The position numbers and the translations under genes were made by a program. The notes beneath the pieces were generated by a model. It was not told the origin of the DNA, did no database searches, and was given only the letters and a program-made list of their open reading frames with translations. This document shows, piece by piece, positions 35,233 to 45,300 of a stretch of DNA of 64,000 nt. Within the stretch, counting starts at the first letter, position 1, and each line of letters starts with the position of its first letter. The DNA comes from Cerrena zonata (lineage: Eukaryota; Basidiomycota; Agaricomycetes; Polyporales; Cerrenaceae), in NCBI GenBank assembly GCA_038087015.1, contig JASBNA010000110.1, positions 1 to 64,000 of the forward strand. The letters are read 5' to 3'.

Positions 35233-35770
35233 TTGATGATACGGACTCTCGTCATTCTGAAAGACCCCAAGAGGAGCACTTTTCATGCCCGCTCGGGGGA
35301 TGATGCTCGCGGTATTCTAGAGATACATCAGGGGGAGCGAGGTCAGAGGGTTATATGGAAGCAATGGGATCGTTTATGGTGTCATGCCCAGACAATCGAG
35401 TTGGGTCGAGTTTGGCACGCAAGGGAAGTATGATAACAAGAAATCGAGAACAGACTCTCCTCGACGCGGGATAGTTCCTAAGGTCGAGCCCCAGCCGAGA
35501 CCTGAACATCACTACTCGAATACCTCTGGCGTATCTCTACCTCCTATACAAGACAACATTATAAATCATCGAAACACCCCTGCCGTTATATCAATAACAA
35601 CACATCGCATAGTGAATCGGCAGGCCAACGAGATATTCGGTTGCTCCGAAGCTTTATCATTAACGTCGTACCCACTACGATCTTGTGGCTTTCTATTCTT
35701 TCACGCCTGGTGGATTAGGTACAGGTATGTGTCACTCTAGCGTTTATCTCCCTTTCTCGATCTCACTCCT
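35233..35770. other. Stretch with weak plus-strand ORFs
   Basis: Open segments continue downstream of the NACHT-like relic (for example QELHDQTFLPLLMEYLDDTD near 35190-35240 and a Ser/Pro-rich frame at 35384-35690). They may be the tail of that gene. No family was recognised. Confidence 0.3.
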
Positions 35771-35772
35771 CA

Positions 35773-36402
35773 ATGTACCACATCGGGTGCATCATGGCAC
35801 TTCATACGGTTTTCGAGCATTTTTCATTATACCTTTCTATATTTCTCCTCCTCTTATCTACACCCCACATATCGAATTGGCTTCTTACGATGACACTCAT
35901 CTCGTTCTCGAAGTTCCGAAAACAATCAGGATTACCTGTTCCCGGCTCGCCGTCCTCTACTGAACTATGGTACTTCACGCACGATCCGGGTAACCTGTGC
36001 ATACACCCTCCTATTCTTTGTAACGACCAACAAGGTATCTTATACATCAGGAAGTGGACCGAGAAGCTTCTCAGAATTATCTACGCCATTACGACATGCA
36101 TTTCAAGTGATCGAGCAAAAGAGAGACTACTATTTTGGACACTCTCCGCCCTCCCGATCATACTTGCAACGATTTTGAGACCTCTGTCTCCTGTTGCTAT
36201 CATAGGAGTACTCCTCCTCCATTCATATGGGAGGATCCAAAGGGTCCTTGATCCCTCCGGAGTTATTCATTCTCGTTATTTACTGGAAGTCACGGAAATG
36301 GAGAGCAAAGTCCTGGAATGTGAGATGGATCGCTTGTACTCGGAAACTCGGAAAGCTCTCGCTGAACGGTATACGAAACTGGATCCTTTGTTGTCTACAT
36401 AA
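35773..36402 (+). CDS. Hypothetical membrane protein
   Basis: The open frame of about 200 codons ends YTKLDPLLST. The middle has two adjacent hydrophobic segments (LLFWTLSALPIILATILRPL and VAIIGVLLLHSYG), which look like a transmembrane hairpin. After these comes a charged helix (EVTEMESKVLECEMDRLYSE). An N-terminal hydrophobic stretch around 35820-35880 may be a further helix or an untranslated artefact. The true start may be internal (TLISFSKFRKQSG region), and upstream exons are possible. The family is not recognised. Confidence 0.35.
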   Translation: MYHIGCIMALHTVFEHFSLYLSIFLLLLSTPHISNWLLTMTLISFSKFRKQSGLPVPGSPSSTELWYFTHDPGNLCIHPPILCNDQQGILYIRKWTEKLLRIIYAITTCISSDRAKERLLFWTLSALPIILATILRPLSPVAIIGVLLLHSYGRIQRVLDPSGVIHSRYLLEVTEMESKVLECEMDRLYSETRKALAERYTKLDPLLST

Positions 36403-36424
36403 ATACCCCTCGGACGAGATCTAA

Positions 36425-36800
36425 TCTTGAATAGATACGCTGTATTTTATTATTCCCTTATCTCGTATCATTGCTTTAGATGCAATGTATGTACCGTCTA
36501 TAGTCTGAATTAATCTTGTTGCTATGTTTATATCTGATGCACAACGTAAGTTCCTATCGATACATGGACGTCATGAAGGACACCAACCATTGCCGAGTGT
36601 AGTACGGGTAAGTGAAGGAGAGTCGACGGTCGTACCTAGGCTTAAAGAAAATTTAGAAGAAACAGGCAAGAGTATTGTATCATAAACGACTTTCAAACAC
36701 CACTTGCGAATCGACTATAGCGTGACATTATTTACAGCTTCTCCCTACTGTTATACATCACCTTAAAGTCTATGTACAGTTTTTTTTAAAAGTGTTCTGG
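36425..36800. other. Intergenic, convergent 3' ends
   Basis: AT-rich spacer between two genes that point toward each other. No structure beyond an A/T run near 36780. Confidence 0.4.
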
Positions 36801-36801
36801 C

Positions 36802-37715
36802 TTACAAAACCTTCTCGATCATACCAATCCCTTCACTCTCAAGGGCGATCCTCAATGGTTCGCAGATCTCCTTGGTATAAGGAGCCAACACACCGGGAGT
36901 TTTGATGACACCATCCAAGACAAACTGAACCGCAATACCACATGGAACACCAACGAATGTGGCCATCGCCGAGAACCCATCAGGAATACCGTAACTCTCC
37001 AAGGTGAAAGTGAGAGTGTCCTCCTTGCCGTCAGCCCATTCGACAATGAACTTGTGCTGGAGCATGACAAGATTACGTTCACCTTGTTCGTACTGCATGA
37101 GGTCTTCAAGACGGGCACACAGGGTTTCGAGCAGGTTTCTAGCACGAGGCTTGACGGGGTCGGATGAGAAGAGACCAATCCATCTGAAGCCTTGCAGAAT
37201 ACGAGATGCCTCGGCGTCATTGGGGAAGGAGACAAGAGACTTGATTTTGGCAACCAAGGTACTAAATCAAGAGTCAGTTAGCATTGGTATTGAGGCATAT
37301 GGATCGCCCACCATACCTTTCCGTGATATCATGTGTGAAGTCGGCCCTTCAACCACTCCTTAGGCTCCGTATTTAAGAACGTAACCTCCACCAGCATCTT
37401 GATGACCTCAGGGAATCCCTGGTACCCATAATGACAGCCTAAGGATCGGGAATGTTATAGAACTCCCTAAGGGGACAGAGTTTCTGTTAGGGTAGGTGAC
37501 GAAATCGAACGCAGGATAGATATAGTATGACTTGGCATACTCCATGAGATCATTTCCATCAATAGCAGGTTGTTTGCCTTCGGCGAGGTAAGCAGCCAAG
37601 TTGAGGAAAGCGAGGAGGGCACTGCGGGGCGACCAAGGAAATTTGTACTCGAGTGGGTTTGTAGAACTTGATTTGCAGCAGGACCAAATAAACCCAAGCA
37701 TAACCTTGCAAATCG
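36802..37715 (-). pseudogene. LYS9: Saccharopine dehydrogenase (glutamate-forming), truncated 3' part
   Basis: Lys9 catalyses the penultimate step of the fungal alpha-aminoadipate lysine pathway. The C-terminal exon (36802-37257) is intact: RILQGFRWIGLFSSDPVKPR, FIVEWADGKEDTLTFTLESY, SAMATFVGVPCGIAVQFVLD and LAPYTKEICEPLRIALESEG, ending IGMIEKVL. Further 5' come YGYQGFPEVIKMLVEVTFLN (37380-37435) and LEYKFPWSPRSALLAFLNLA, SYYIYPAFDFVTYPNRNSVP (37470-37660). A frame change and a stop lie between these blocks near 37440. The catalytic N-terminal half (Rossmann fold and the GLDPGIDH region) is absent, replaced by repeat DNA with an internal duplication. It is a truncated duplicate rather than the working lysine gene. 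Confidence 0.85.
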
Positions 37716-37893
37716 TCAGAAAAACGGGTGCCAAAGTTGGACCTCACGAGTAGTACCCCGGGGCGCTTCTCAGTGTTACGTATTAAGGACATTTTGGCAG
37801 GGTTACTCAGCGCTGATGAAGCACGACCAAATAACCCCAAGCACAACCATGCATATCGTCAGAAAAATGGGTGCCAAGTTGGACCTGCGAGGG
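37682..37893 (+). repeat. Two direct copies of a 68-base segment
   Basis: GACCAAATAA(A/C)CCCAAGCA...CGTCAGAAAAA(C/T)GGGTGCCAA...GTTGGACCT occurs at 37682-37750 and again at 37826-37893, about 90 percent identical. It sits where the LYS9 relic loses homology. Confidence 0.85.
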
Positions 37894-38455
37894 TTACAGC
37901 CGTTTCACAAAACCTAGTCGCAGTGTTCATTTTTTTCGCTGTTTACCACGGTTTAAGCGCTACAATGTGGCTGAAGTGCCACACAGCATAATACCTGCTG
38001 TATCGTAACCACTTTGGTTTTTAAGCTTGATTTGGGTTTTGGGATGCTATCCCTGTGTTCAGAATCAACTTACGAGGCCTCTGACGGTCTCAAACCAAGT
38101 ATCCAAAAGGTTCTCGTGAGCTCGGTCAACGCACGTGCGGGCGTTAGAGGCCATCAATGCGTTTCCCACGTTTCCAAATTGAGACGTCTCGTTTCGGTTG
38201 ACGCCTGAGTGGCATCCCCATTGACTATAAGAACATTGCGGCATCGAGTACATAGTGTAGGGTGACGCACCAATAGATATCAGAAGTGAGAATACTGAAG
38301 TTCCACTCCATGAGCTATTCACGCAGATTTAATGAGTGTAATGTTCATGTATGGAGTGTGGCTACTGCGCATGCCGTGTGGCTGGCGCTGTGGCAAGGCA
38401 GAAAAGGCCGCCCATTTGCGCGCCTACAAGCCCAAAAAAAATTGGACGCTGCGAC
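37894..38455. other. Stretch without recognisable gene
   Basis: A minus-strand frame at 38065-38322 (ending near TWFETVRGLVS) is open but unassigned; nothing else seen. Confidence 0.3.
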
Positions 38456-38459
38456 TAGC

Positions 38460-39632
38460 CAGGACCCCTGGCTATTCCCCAGGAGGTTATATCCCACGTG
38501 CGGACGGATGTGGTCGTTTACGACCCCCTATGTTGTAGTCTTTAAAGGACAGATTGGCCAAAATTTTGGCCGAGGTTGTATCCTCCGGCCCGACGAAAGT
38601 GCCTTATGCACACGGAGGTTGTATCCCTCTAGAGGACGGATCGGTACAGGATGGAGCTGGTAAGAATATGTGCAATGGATGTTGTGAGGATGTTTTTGTC
38701 CATCTTCAGGCACAATCGAATGTATGTTTTAGGTTTTTCAAATGCGGTCAAAACGGCAATATTGGAGTGGTGCTTGAGTAGCTGCGGCCGCCCACTGTGG
38801 CCTCAACTGAACCCACTCAGGCTTGTATCACAGCGGGGATCGATTCCTGCAGCGCCCGGATGCAAGGAAATAACATCAAATTAACATTTAATATGTTATC
38901 TGACATGTTTGGCCTCATAACTTTCAAAAAAGATTACATACCTTAGACATGTTTTTGCCATGTTCTCTTCATGTCGGTTGTTTGCCACATGTTTGCCACA
39001 TGTTTTCTCAATGTTCGACCAACAAACATTGTGAAAACATTTAATCTGTTATCACAATGTTATTTTCTTGCATCCGGGCGCTGCAGGAATCGATCCCCGC
39101 TGTGTATGGGGAAATATCGGCTGTCTACACAGCTGTTAAGCCGTTTTCACGCATAGCTGCACGATGTAGCCCTTCGATGATAGAACATTGTGCAGGACGA
39201 ATATTGTGGGGATGAGGAGCCCTCCGGTGATTCAGATATTGAGATTGAGAGTTAGTTACGTTCTCCGATAGTACAACTGTCTTGGACATGTCCTTAGAAT
39301 ACAGTACATGCTGTTAATGCATTATAATTGTTGTTCCCTTTCTCGCATTGTCTGAGTTTGAAATGAACATACAGAGCATTTTCAAAACATATGTGCCGTA
39401 TTTGAGGTTGTATCCCATAAAAAGGACACATTGCGCCGATTTCGATGTTGTATCCCATGAAAAGGACGGATCGCCCGTATGTCAAACCTATGTACCGATT
39501 TCGGACGAAAAGTGCCCAAAAATCGAGGTTGTATCCCATTTCGGACGTCTAGACGCCAAAATATAGAGGACGGATTGGCCCGAAAATTAGGATTTTGGGA
39601 TATAACCTCCTGGGGAGTAGCCAGGGGTCCTG
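38460..39632. mobile_element. Non-autonomous DNA transposon, 1173 bp, 37-bp TIRs and 6-bp target duplication, with a nested MITE
   Basis: Both ends read inward CAGGACCCCTGGCTAYTCCC followed by CAGGAGGTTATATCCCA, with one mismatch in 37 bases. ACTAGC directly flanks each end (38454-38459 and 39633-39638). The subterminal regions hold several copies of a GGTTGTATCCC word with GGACGGAT or GGACAGAT nearby, on both sides of the nested MITE at 38829-39104. There is no transposase frame. The superfamily is not assigned: a 6-base duplication with CAGG termini does not match a common superfamily with certainty. Confidence 0.85.
38829..39104. mobile_element. MITE, 276 bp, CACAGCGGGG termini, 3-bp target duplication, nested
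   Basis: Nearly perfect inverted repeats of about 47 bases start CACAGCGGGGATCGATTCCT and include GCAGCGCCCGGATGCAAG. They are flanked by TAT on both sides. The outer 13 bases equal those of the MITE at 20401, but the next 30 bases of the TIR are entirely different, so it is a distinct subfamily. Inserted within the 38460-39632 element, so it is younger than that insertion. Confidence 0.9.
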
Positions 39633-39639
39633 ACTAGCT

Positions 39640-39885
39640 ATTCTGAAAGCGCTATAACTGACGCTAGCATTTAGCGCTTGAAGTCAATTGGGTGTCTCTA
39701 GTTGGACCGGGGGATGTATTACATGTTTACTTTGTTAACTTTTAGTATACTGCAAGGTATCGGAATTGTGCGATGGGTCGCTAGTGTCTCGGAACCGATC
39801 CAGGGTATCGGAACCAACCCTAGAGAGTCGGAATACAAGTGTCTCGGAACGTGTCTAGTTGGCCCGGGAGATACTTGCTCTACGC
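39640..39885. repeat. Short tandem-like GGTATCGGAA repeats
   Basis: GGTATCGGAATTGTGCGA (39755), CTCGGAACCG, GGTATCGGAACC, AGTCGGAATAC and CTCGGAACG follow in about 100 bases. The first also occurs inverted at about 19455-19480. Confidence 0.5.
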
Positions 39886-40424
39886 TGCCAACCCTGCGAA
39901 ACCTGGGTCATACATCAGGTGTTCGGTTACATGATCAGTCAGCTTGGGCTCAGACAAATTGCCAGCAAGATTATATATTATGATATTATCAAGTGCTACA
40001 CATACTTGTACATGTTCATGTAGAGGTTTTGAACTGTGCTCCTCCGCTGCCGGTGGGCACTGGCAGCTCTGTCGCACGGTTCCAGCCTGGCAGTGCTACA
40101 TATTCCCTTGCTGGCCTACTTGGCGAGCATGTCGATCTCCATGCATTTGTATATTTTCCTTCTCCTTCGTGACACTGATTTCCACATGGGCGGGCAAGGT
40201 TAGAAACATGGTTGTACTTACCTTGTTATACTTAAACTTCAATATTGTGGAAAGTACTGTTATTATTCTTAGACAAATACATTATTATACCTAAAATAGT
40301 GACATAGGATGAATTACCCAGTAGCATTACTTACCACAAATATTGAACATTTATGCATGAAAGAATGAGTAGCATTAAACAGAAATATTATTAAGTTAAA
40401 TAAAAGACTTGGGGGTTGGGACCA

Positions 40425-40715
40425 TGTGCTCCATCCTCCACTTGATATATATACACTCCAGTATGGAACCCCTAGGAACTTAAAAGAAGTACTGGAGGAA
40501 AATACGGAAATTTCGAGATAATTCTTCGAAATGTTCAGCTTGAAACCGAGCGGGGGCCCTGATTCCCGTCCCAAGAGCCGAGTGCGGTGGTGGGGTGCGA
40601 CCTCTAACGGCTGGGTACGAGACCACAATCAGATTGCTCAGTTGACTACCAAAAAGGGGCCGACCCCTCTTATGTATATGTATATGGATGGATGGATGGA
40701 TGGATGGATGGATGG
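40425..40715 (+). repeat. Dispersed repeat, partner of the inverted copy at 5660-5960
   Basis: Contains TTGGGACCATGTGCTCC, CACTTGATATATATACACTC, AAGAGCCGAGT and the ACTACCAAAAAGGGGCCGAC block. It abuts the ATGG microsatellite, as the other copy abuts CCATCCATATCC repeats, so the microsatellite seed is part of the repeat. Confidence 0.7.
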
Positions 40716-40746
40716 ATGGATGGATGGATGGTCGGATGGATGGATT
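40684..40746. repeat. Tetranucleotide microsatellite (ATGG)n
   Basis: About fifteen ATGG units with one GTCGG interruption. The Met-Asp-Gly-Trp frame it produces is an artefact. Confidence 0.95.
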
Positions 40747-41945
40747 GGAAGCTCGTTAATATAAGATACATTGGCGTCTCTGTGGGTCTCAGCTTCACGC
40801 TGTAATATCATCGGAGCGGTATAATATGCATATTAGACTCATACAGATGGATTTCGTGGTAAAACTAGACGTTCCACATTTTGACATGCTCGCAGCTGAA
40901 TTCACGCTTTCATCCCTTCGACCATCTTCTTTGCTCAGACATAGAGTCAAACCTCTATAGCTTATCTGTATCCTTGCTCAAAGTGTGCACCCTAAGAAGT
41001 CTCAGGGCCTGATGACTAGGTAACTATCCAAGACGTGGCTATTGTCTCGCTCGGCATTGGAACTTGAACGATCAACTTGGTCGCTTTACCATCCCATTTA
41101 AAGAAAGGAGACTTGTCGGGTTTTTCGGCCGTAGGTAAGTACATTATTATATCGTTAATATATTGGACTTACATTCCCATACGCGTTATTGTGGCTCTTC
41201 AGTACAATACATCATCTCAGAGGTATGTTTTATTGGTACCATCACATTGACAACAAGTGTCAATTCACCCAATGTTCACACTCACCAGGTCCATCTCCAG
41301 GTTTTCTGCCCTTCACGCTATATGATTATTGTTCTAAGGTCCATCATCAATATTCTTTGACTCCAATGTTCGCTTGTGTATGTTATACATATTCCTATCT
41401 GGACTCTAGAGATGACACTCGCTGACATCGTCTCTAGGAAAACACTCTTCCTGACTTAGGTAACTCGTGTTTGATGGGTTGAGGTACAAAATTCACCATC
41501 AAACTAAGGAATGCAGTACATGTTAGTTTCAACATCGAACATTCAGCTCATGCTAGTTTGATCAGAATCGTTACTTTTATACTTTGTACTCTTACATCAA
41601 ATCTTTGTGTGATATTATCATTATGGCAATATACACATTGGGCCCCAGTATCATTACTGTCGGCAGCACTACATCATCAAGCAGCCACCATGCTCACAGA
41701 GCAAGTACAGAGATGGACAGGGTCTGACCAAATTACATTGGGGATATGTGACAAAGCTCACATAATAGTCTATACAGTTGAGATCCTTCACAGGTTTAAA
41801 CAAGGTCTGAATTATATGGAGTGCGGATAAGAGAGGGGTATTGAGCGGTACTGACTCGAAACCTATTGTTGTTTCTTAATATGTGTGACATCTGGACGAC
41901 AACACTCGCATCTCTGCGCGCGAGTATACCACTCTCCATCAAAAC

Positions 41946-42620
41946 TCTGAAAATCAGCTCAGCCCGGGCTGGCGGTGTAATCGAGCAAGAATCCCTTATT
42001 CCATGCATTGCGAAAGTTACAAAATAAGCTTGCCAAGGAAGTCATACTTTGAGCATACATCGACATCGGGGGACAGATTTTACACCAATGGACTTACACA
42101 CATATTTTACTTGGTAAATTATTTTCAAACCAATAAGTACACAAATGAGGCTAACTTTATTCAGAATTGGGCAAATCCCATTTCTCAGAAACAGCCTTTT
42201 ATTGTCACCATAGGTATTGAATGTGTATATAAGCCCTTCAAAACCATTTCAATAACAGTAGGTATAACAGGTTGGATCATAACAATGTTGAGAATTGAGA
42301 ATCGGCTTGTCCACATTATCTGGATTGAGGGTACCATGGACAAGAAGAGTAGAACACAAGTAGAAGCATGACAGTAACTGTACTCCTTCACCCTACATGC
42401 CCGCCTTCGATCGCTATGATGCCCAAGTCAAAGCCTAGAATTGTTCGGAGCGCATCAGTGAGAGACTTTATGAAAGCACATAATGAACATACAATGTGTC
42501 ACTATGGTCGATCGCTGCACATGCAAACATCTGATGTCGGGATTTGGATCGTGTCTGTAGACGATGAGCAGTAGAGAGCCCGGAGCGCCCTCAAGGAGGG
42601 GAGCCTAGATTAATAAAGAG
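41946..42620. other. Stretch without recognisable gene
   Basis: One plus-strand frame (42003-42371) of 122 codons lacks family resemblance or bounded exons; no repeats seen. Confidence 0.3.
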
Positions 42621-42622
42621 AT

Positions 42623-43719
42623 CTAGAGGTACAAAAATGTAGTAAAACAGACGCACGGTGTATATGTTGACCGGCTGTCGATCAGAAACGGGTCCTCCAA
42701 CATTTGTGAACTAGTGCCTTCCCCGATAGGCCACAAGAACAATCCCAGGAGCGTGTTGTCAACCTGATGCAGAAATGGGAGCAGAATATCGTGCATCGCC
42801 TCGATCGCACTCCGTAGTCTCGAGTCGTCCACTAACAACCAGTGTCGCATGATACGAGAAACCTCTCCACCAACACAAGACATATATCCAGCAGATAGGC
42901 TACCTGGGCTGCAAGGTACAAAGAAGTCCGCCGCCCATGCAAGATAGCTAGCTATCGCACGGAAGGCACGGCCGGGATGTGTTTTAGTCTGGTCCGTTGC
43001 CTCAATCACACTCCATAAGATCAGTTGGAGCTAAGTCACATCAGCTAATCAGTCTTTAAACAATGCCACAGACAATACACACAGTGACTATCAAGAAACC
43101 TCTACAAATAAGAGTGGAAAGGCACTTCAGTCGGAATGCATCTAAAAACACATGATGATGCATACCGATGCGACAAGACTAGTGAGGAATTACACGCCCC
43201 GAAGAAGCCACGCTGATGGGAGACACTCGTGATGAGAACGCAAGAAAGTGAAAGGCTGTTCGTCGTACGTCGTGGAGACTCCAAGGCGGTGGAGAGACAA
43301 CAGAACATCGACGAAGTTGATGCGATAGGCGGCATTAAACGTTGGCCTCCACATTACAACGATGTTTTGACAACATTCTTGCAGCTAGAAACCACCCTGA
43401 GGAAACTACTCGAAGTATCGAGGAGCTTCCGACAGAGGGCCTGGAGGATCAAGGTGAAGTGCAGCAGTGCCTTCTCTTGCCTTCCGGGCCTTAAGGCATT
43501 GAACAGGGCGCTAACAGTTTCCCACGCTACTGGTAACTCAAATAGGTCGAAACAGTTTCCATAAGACCGGCTCAAGTGGACTGGGCTAGAGGGAGACTGC
43601 AAAAAGTTACTTCTTTCTGAGATTCCGAGTCCCTTTGGTGAGACATTTGCAGTCCCACTGCCACATTTACAGTCCACAATAATTAAGTGAAAATATAATA
43701 TAATTACCATATCGGGCAA
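42623..43719 (-). pseudogene. Unidentified minus-strand coding relic
   Basis: Three frames follow one another on the minus strand. The 5' one has NCFDLFELPVAWETVSALFN and LRPGRQEKALLHFTLILQAL (43354-43719). The next, in the same frame after one TAA, reads MPPIASTSSMFCCLSTALES (43102-43335). The last reads HPGRAFRAIASYLAWAADFF and DILLPFLHQVDNTLLGLFLW (42623-43009). The helical, hydrophobic character and shared frame across a single stop suggest a decayed gene. Antisense frames are shorter. No family was recognised; it may be a basidiomycete-specific or transposon-carried gene. Confidence 0.25.
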
Positions 43720-43724
43720 CTCAC

Positions 43725-45055
43725 CTAGAAAGAAAGCGAGTGAAATAAGCTGTTAGCGGGGTGTGAAAGGTTATGAAAGGACACGAAAGCCGACGAACGG
43801 CAGGATAGATGGCAGGCAACTGGGACTGTAAATCTACCAGGTGCGAAATGTTTCGCACGTAAAGTTGGCTGAGAGCCCTGCCAAAATCACGTCCTTTCGA
43901 AACCACCGGAAGATTCGCAGTCCTAATGATGCGATTTACAGTCCTTTTCGGCTAACAGTGGCTGTAATTTGACACTGCCGCCCTATGAATGTCACTCATT
44001 CCTTCGCATTTTCAGGTGTTTCCTCTTCCTCTTATGGCTCAATTTTTATACATATCACACCTACTAGTACATAGATAACAGAACACAACTTCTCCGAGCT
44101 AATCTGAGCCAATGTGGCCATTGAAATTCATCACCCAAATCTCGCTTTGGGAGCACTTCCCAAAAAGGCAACTACCTTGCTTTACTTATTCTCTTCGCTC
44201 AGCTAACTTAGCGCCTGCCAAATCTGGGTGAATTAACTTAGATTCATGTACATCAACTGGTATCTATCGACTGATACTACCTCTAACTTTGCGTGATGGT
44301 ACTCTCACTGCTATCTGACATTGCGCTCACTGTCATCTATGCATATGCCGACATTGTGTTGTCCACACCCGAACACTGTACCTGTACCCTCTCCGAGTCA
44401 GGCGTCGGATGCTTCCAGTTTGTGAGATGTGGGCCGACTGCCGTTCTTGCGAATACAGCATCCCAGACATCTCAGGATTGAGACATGCAGAGAGATATTA
44501 TTGTCAGAAGGTGTGTCCATGTCACATTTCTTCCCTTCATTCAACATGTCACTCCCAAGGCCACTGTCATTTGACGGTCATTAATGACATTATGTTCCGA
44601 GTCGTGTTGGCATTGGGTGCGGTCGACGGATTGCTCCTAGGCTTGCACAATCCATTGAGATATGCCTTCAAGGTCTGCATATAGTCCTTCTGTTCTGCCG
44701 CTATCAATCCCACCCTCTGTAGATGTTAATAAACCGCTGTGGATGCAGTAACTATGACAGCCTTGATGAAAAAACTTCGAAACATCAATTAGTTGTTCAT
44801 CTATCTAACACTCAAGATAGGCTGTGGGCAGTAGTAGGCGATAGTAATCCGCAAACTATGTGGCTATTAGCTACTTTTTACGACTTCAACATCCGAGTCG
44901 TACTTTCGGGGATCGGAAATCTAGTTCGTGTAGTAGTAACTGTGTATCATGTCGTGGTATTAATAGGCTCGCTACTCAGTAGAAAAATGCATAGCCTGCC
45001 AGTGCGTGTGCGAATGAAACCTCGACAAGTGTTGCATAGGCTTCACTCCTAGATT
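43725..45055. other. Stretch without recognisable gene
   Basis: Short frames only. The part near 44990-45050 is the outer flank of the MULE-like element. Confidence 0.35.
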
Positions 45056-45059
45056 CTCA

Positions 45060-45250
45060 GTGCTTGTGTGAATGTAAGCAAACGTAAGTGAGCGTAAGTG
45101 AACATAAGTGAATGCAGGTAAGCATCAGTAAGTGGTACGTAAGTGGATGTAAGTGAGTGTCACTAAGTCAGGTGTAAGTTCACGTATGTAAATTCACTTA
45201 TACACTATAACACTACCGTACGCTAGCCTATATTAACTTAAGTTCACATG
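45060..45250. repeat. Left terminal region of the MULE-like element (CGTAAGTGA repeats)
   Basis: At least eight degenerate copies of (C/A)GTAAGTG(A/G) in 130 bases, then TTAACTTAAGTTCACATG. The region at 50095-50210 holds inverted versions (CACTTACGTTCACTTG, ATTTAACTTAAGTTACGTAA). Long, repeat-rich inverted termini are usual for Mutator-like elements. The exact ends were not determined. Confidence 0.55.
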
Positions 45251-45300
45251 AGTCTTCTGTCGCTATTTGGTCACCCACTCACTTCACACCGAACACTACT

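Larger units (their letters stand above)
39888..41945 (+). repeat. Long dispersed repeat, copy B, with interruptions
   Basis: Matches copy A at 7630-8985 in two parts: 39888-39960 and 40745-41945. Between them lie the pieces whose inverted copies are at 6765-6900 and 5660-5960. The homologous blocks keep the same order in both copies. There is no conserved reading frame. This copy is mosaic, either because of nested insertions or because copy A lost the middle part. Confidence 0.7.

Noticed and set aside
40531..40764. Plus-strand frame with a Met-Asp-Gly-Trp repeat
   Set aside because: Produced by the ATGG microsatellite inside a non-coding repeat.
42003..42371. 122-codon plus-strand frame
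   Set aside because: No recognisable motif, no conserved splice structure, in a gene-poor stretch; treated as chance.
45060..45250. Possible telomere-like or splice-donor-rich array because of GTAAGT words
   Set aside because: Units are irregular and an inverted counterpart exists at 50095-50210, so terminal repeats of the MULE-like element explain it better.
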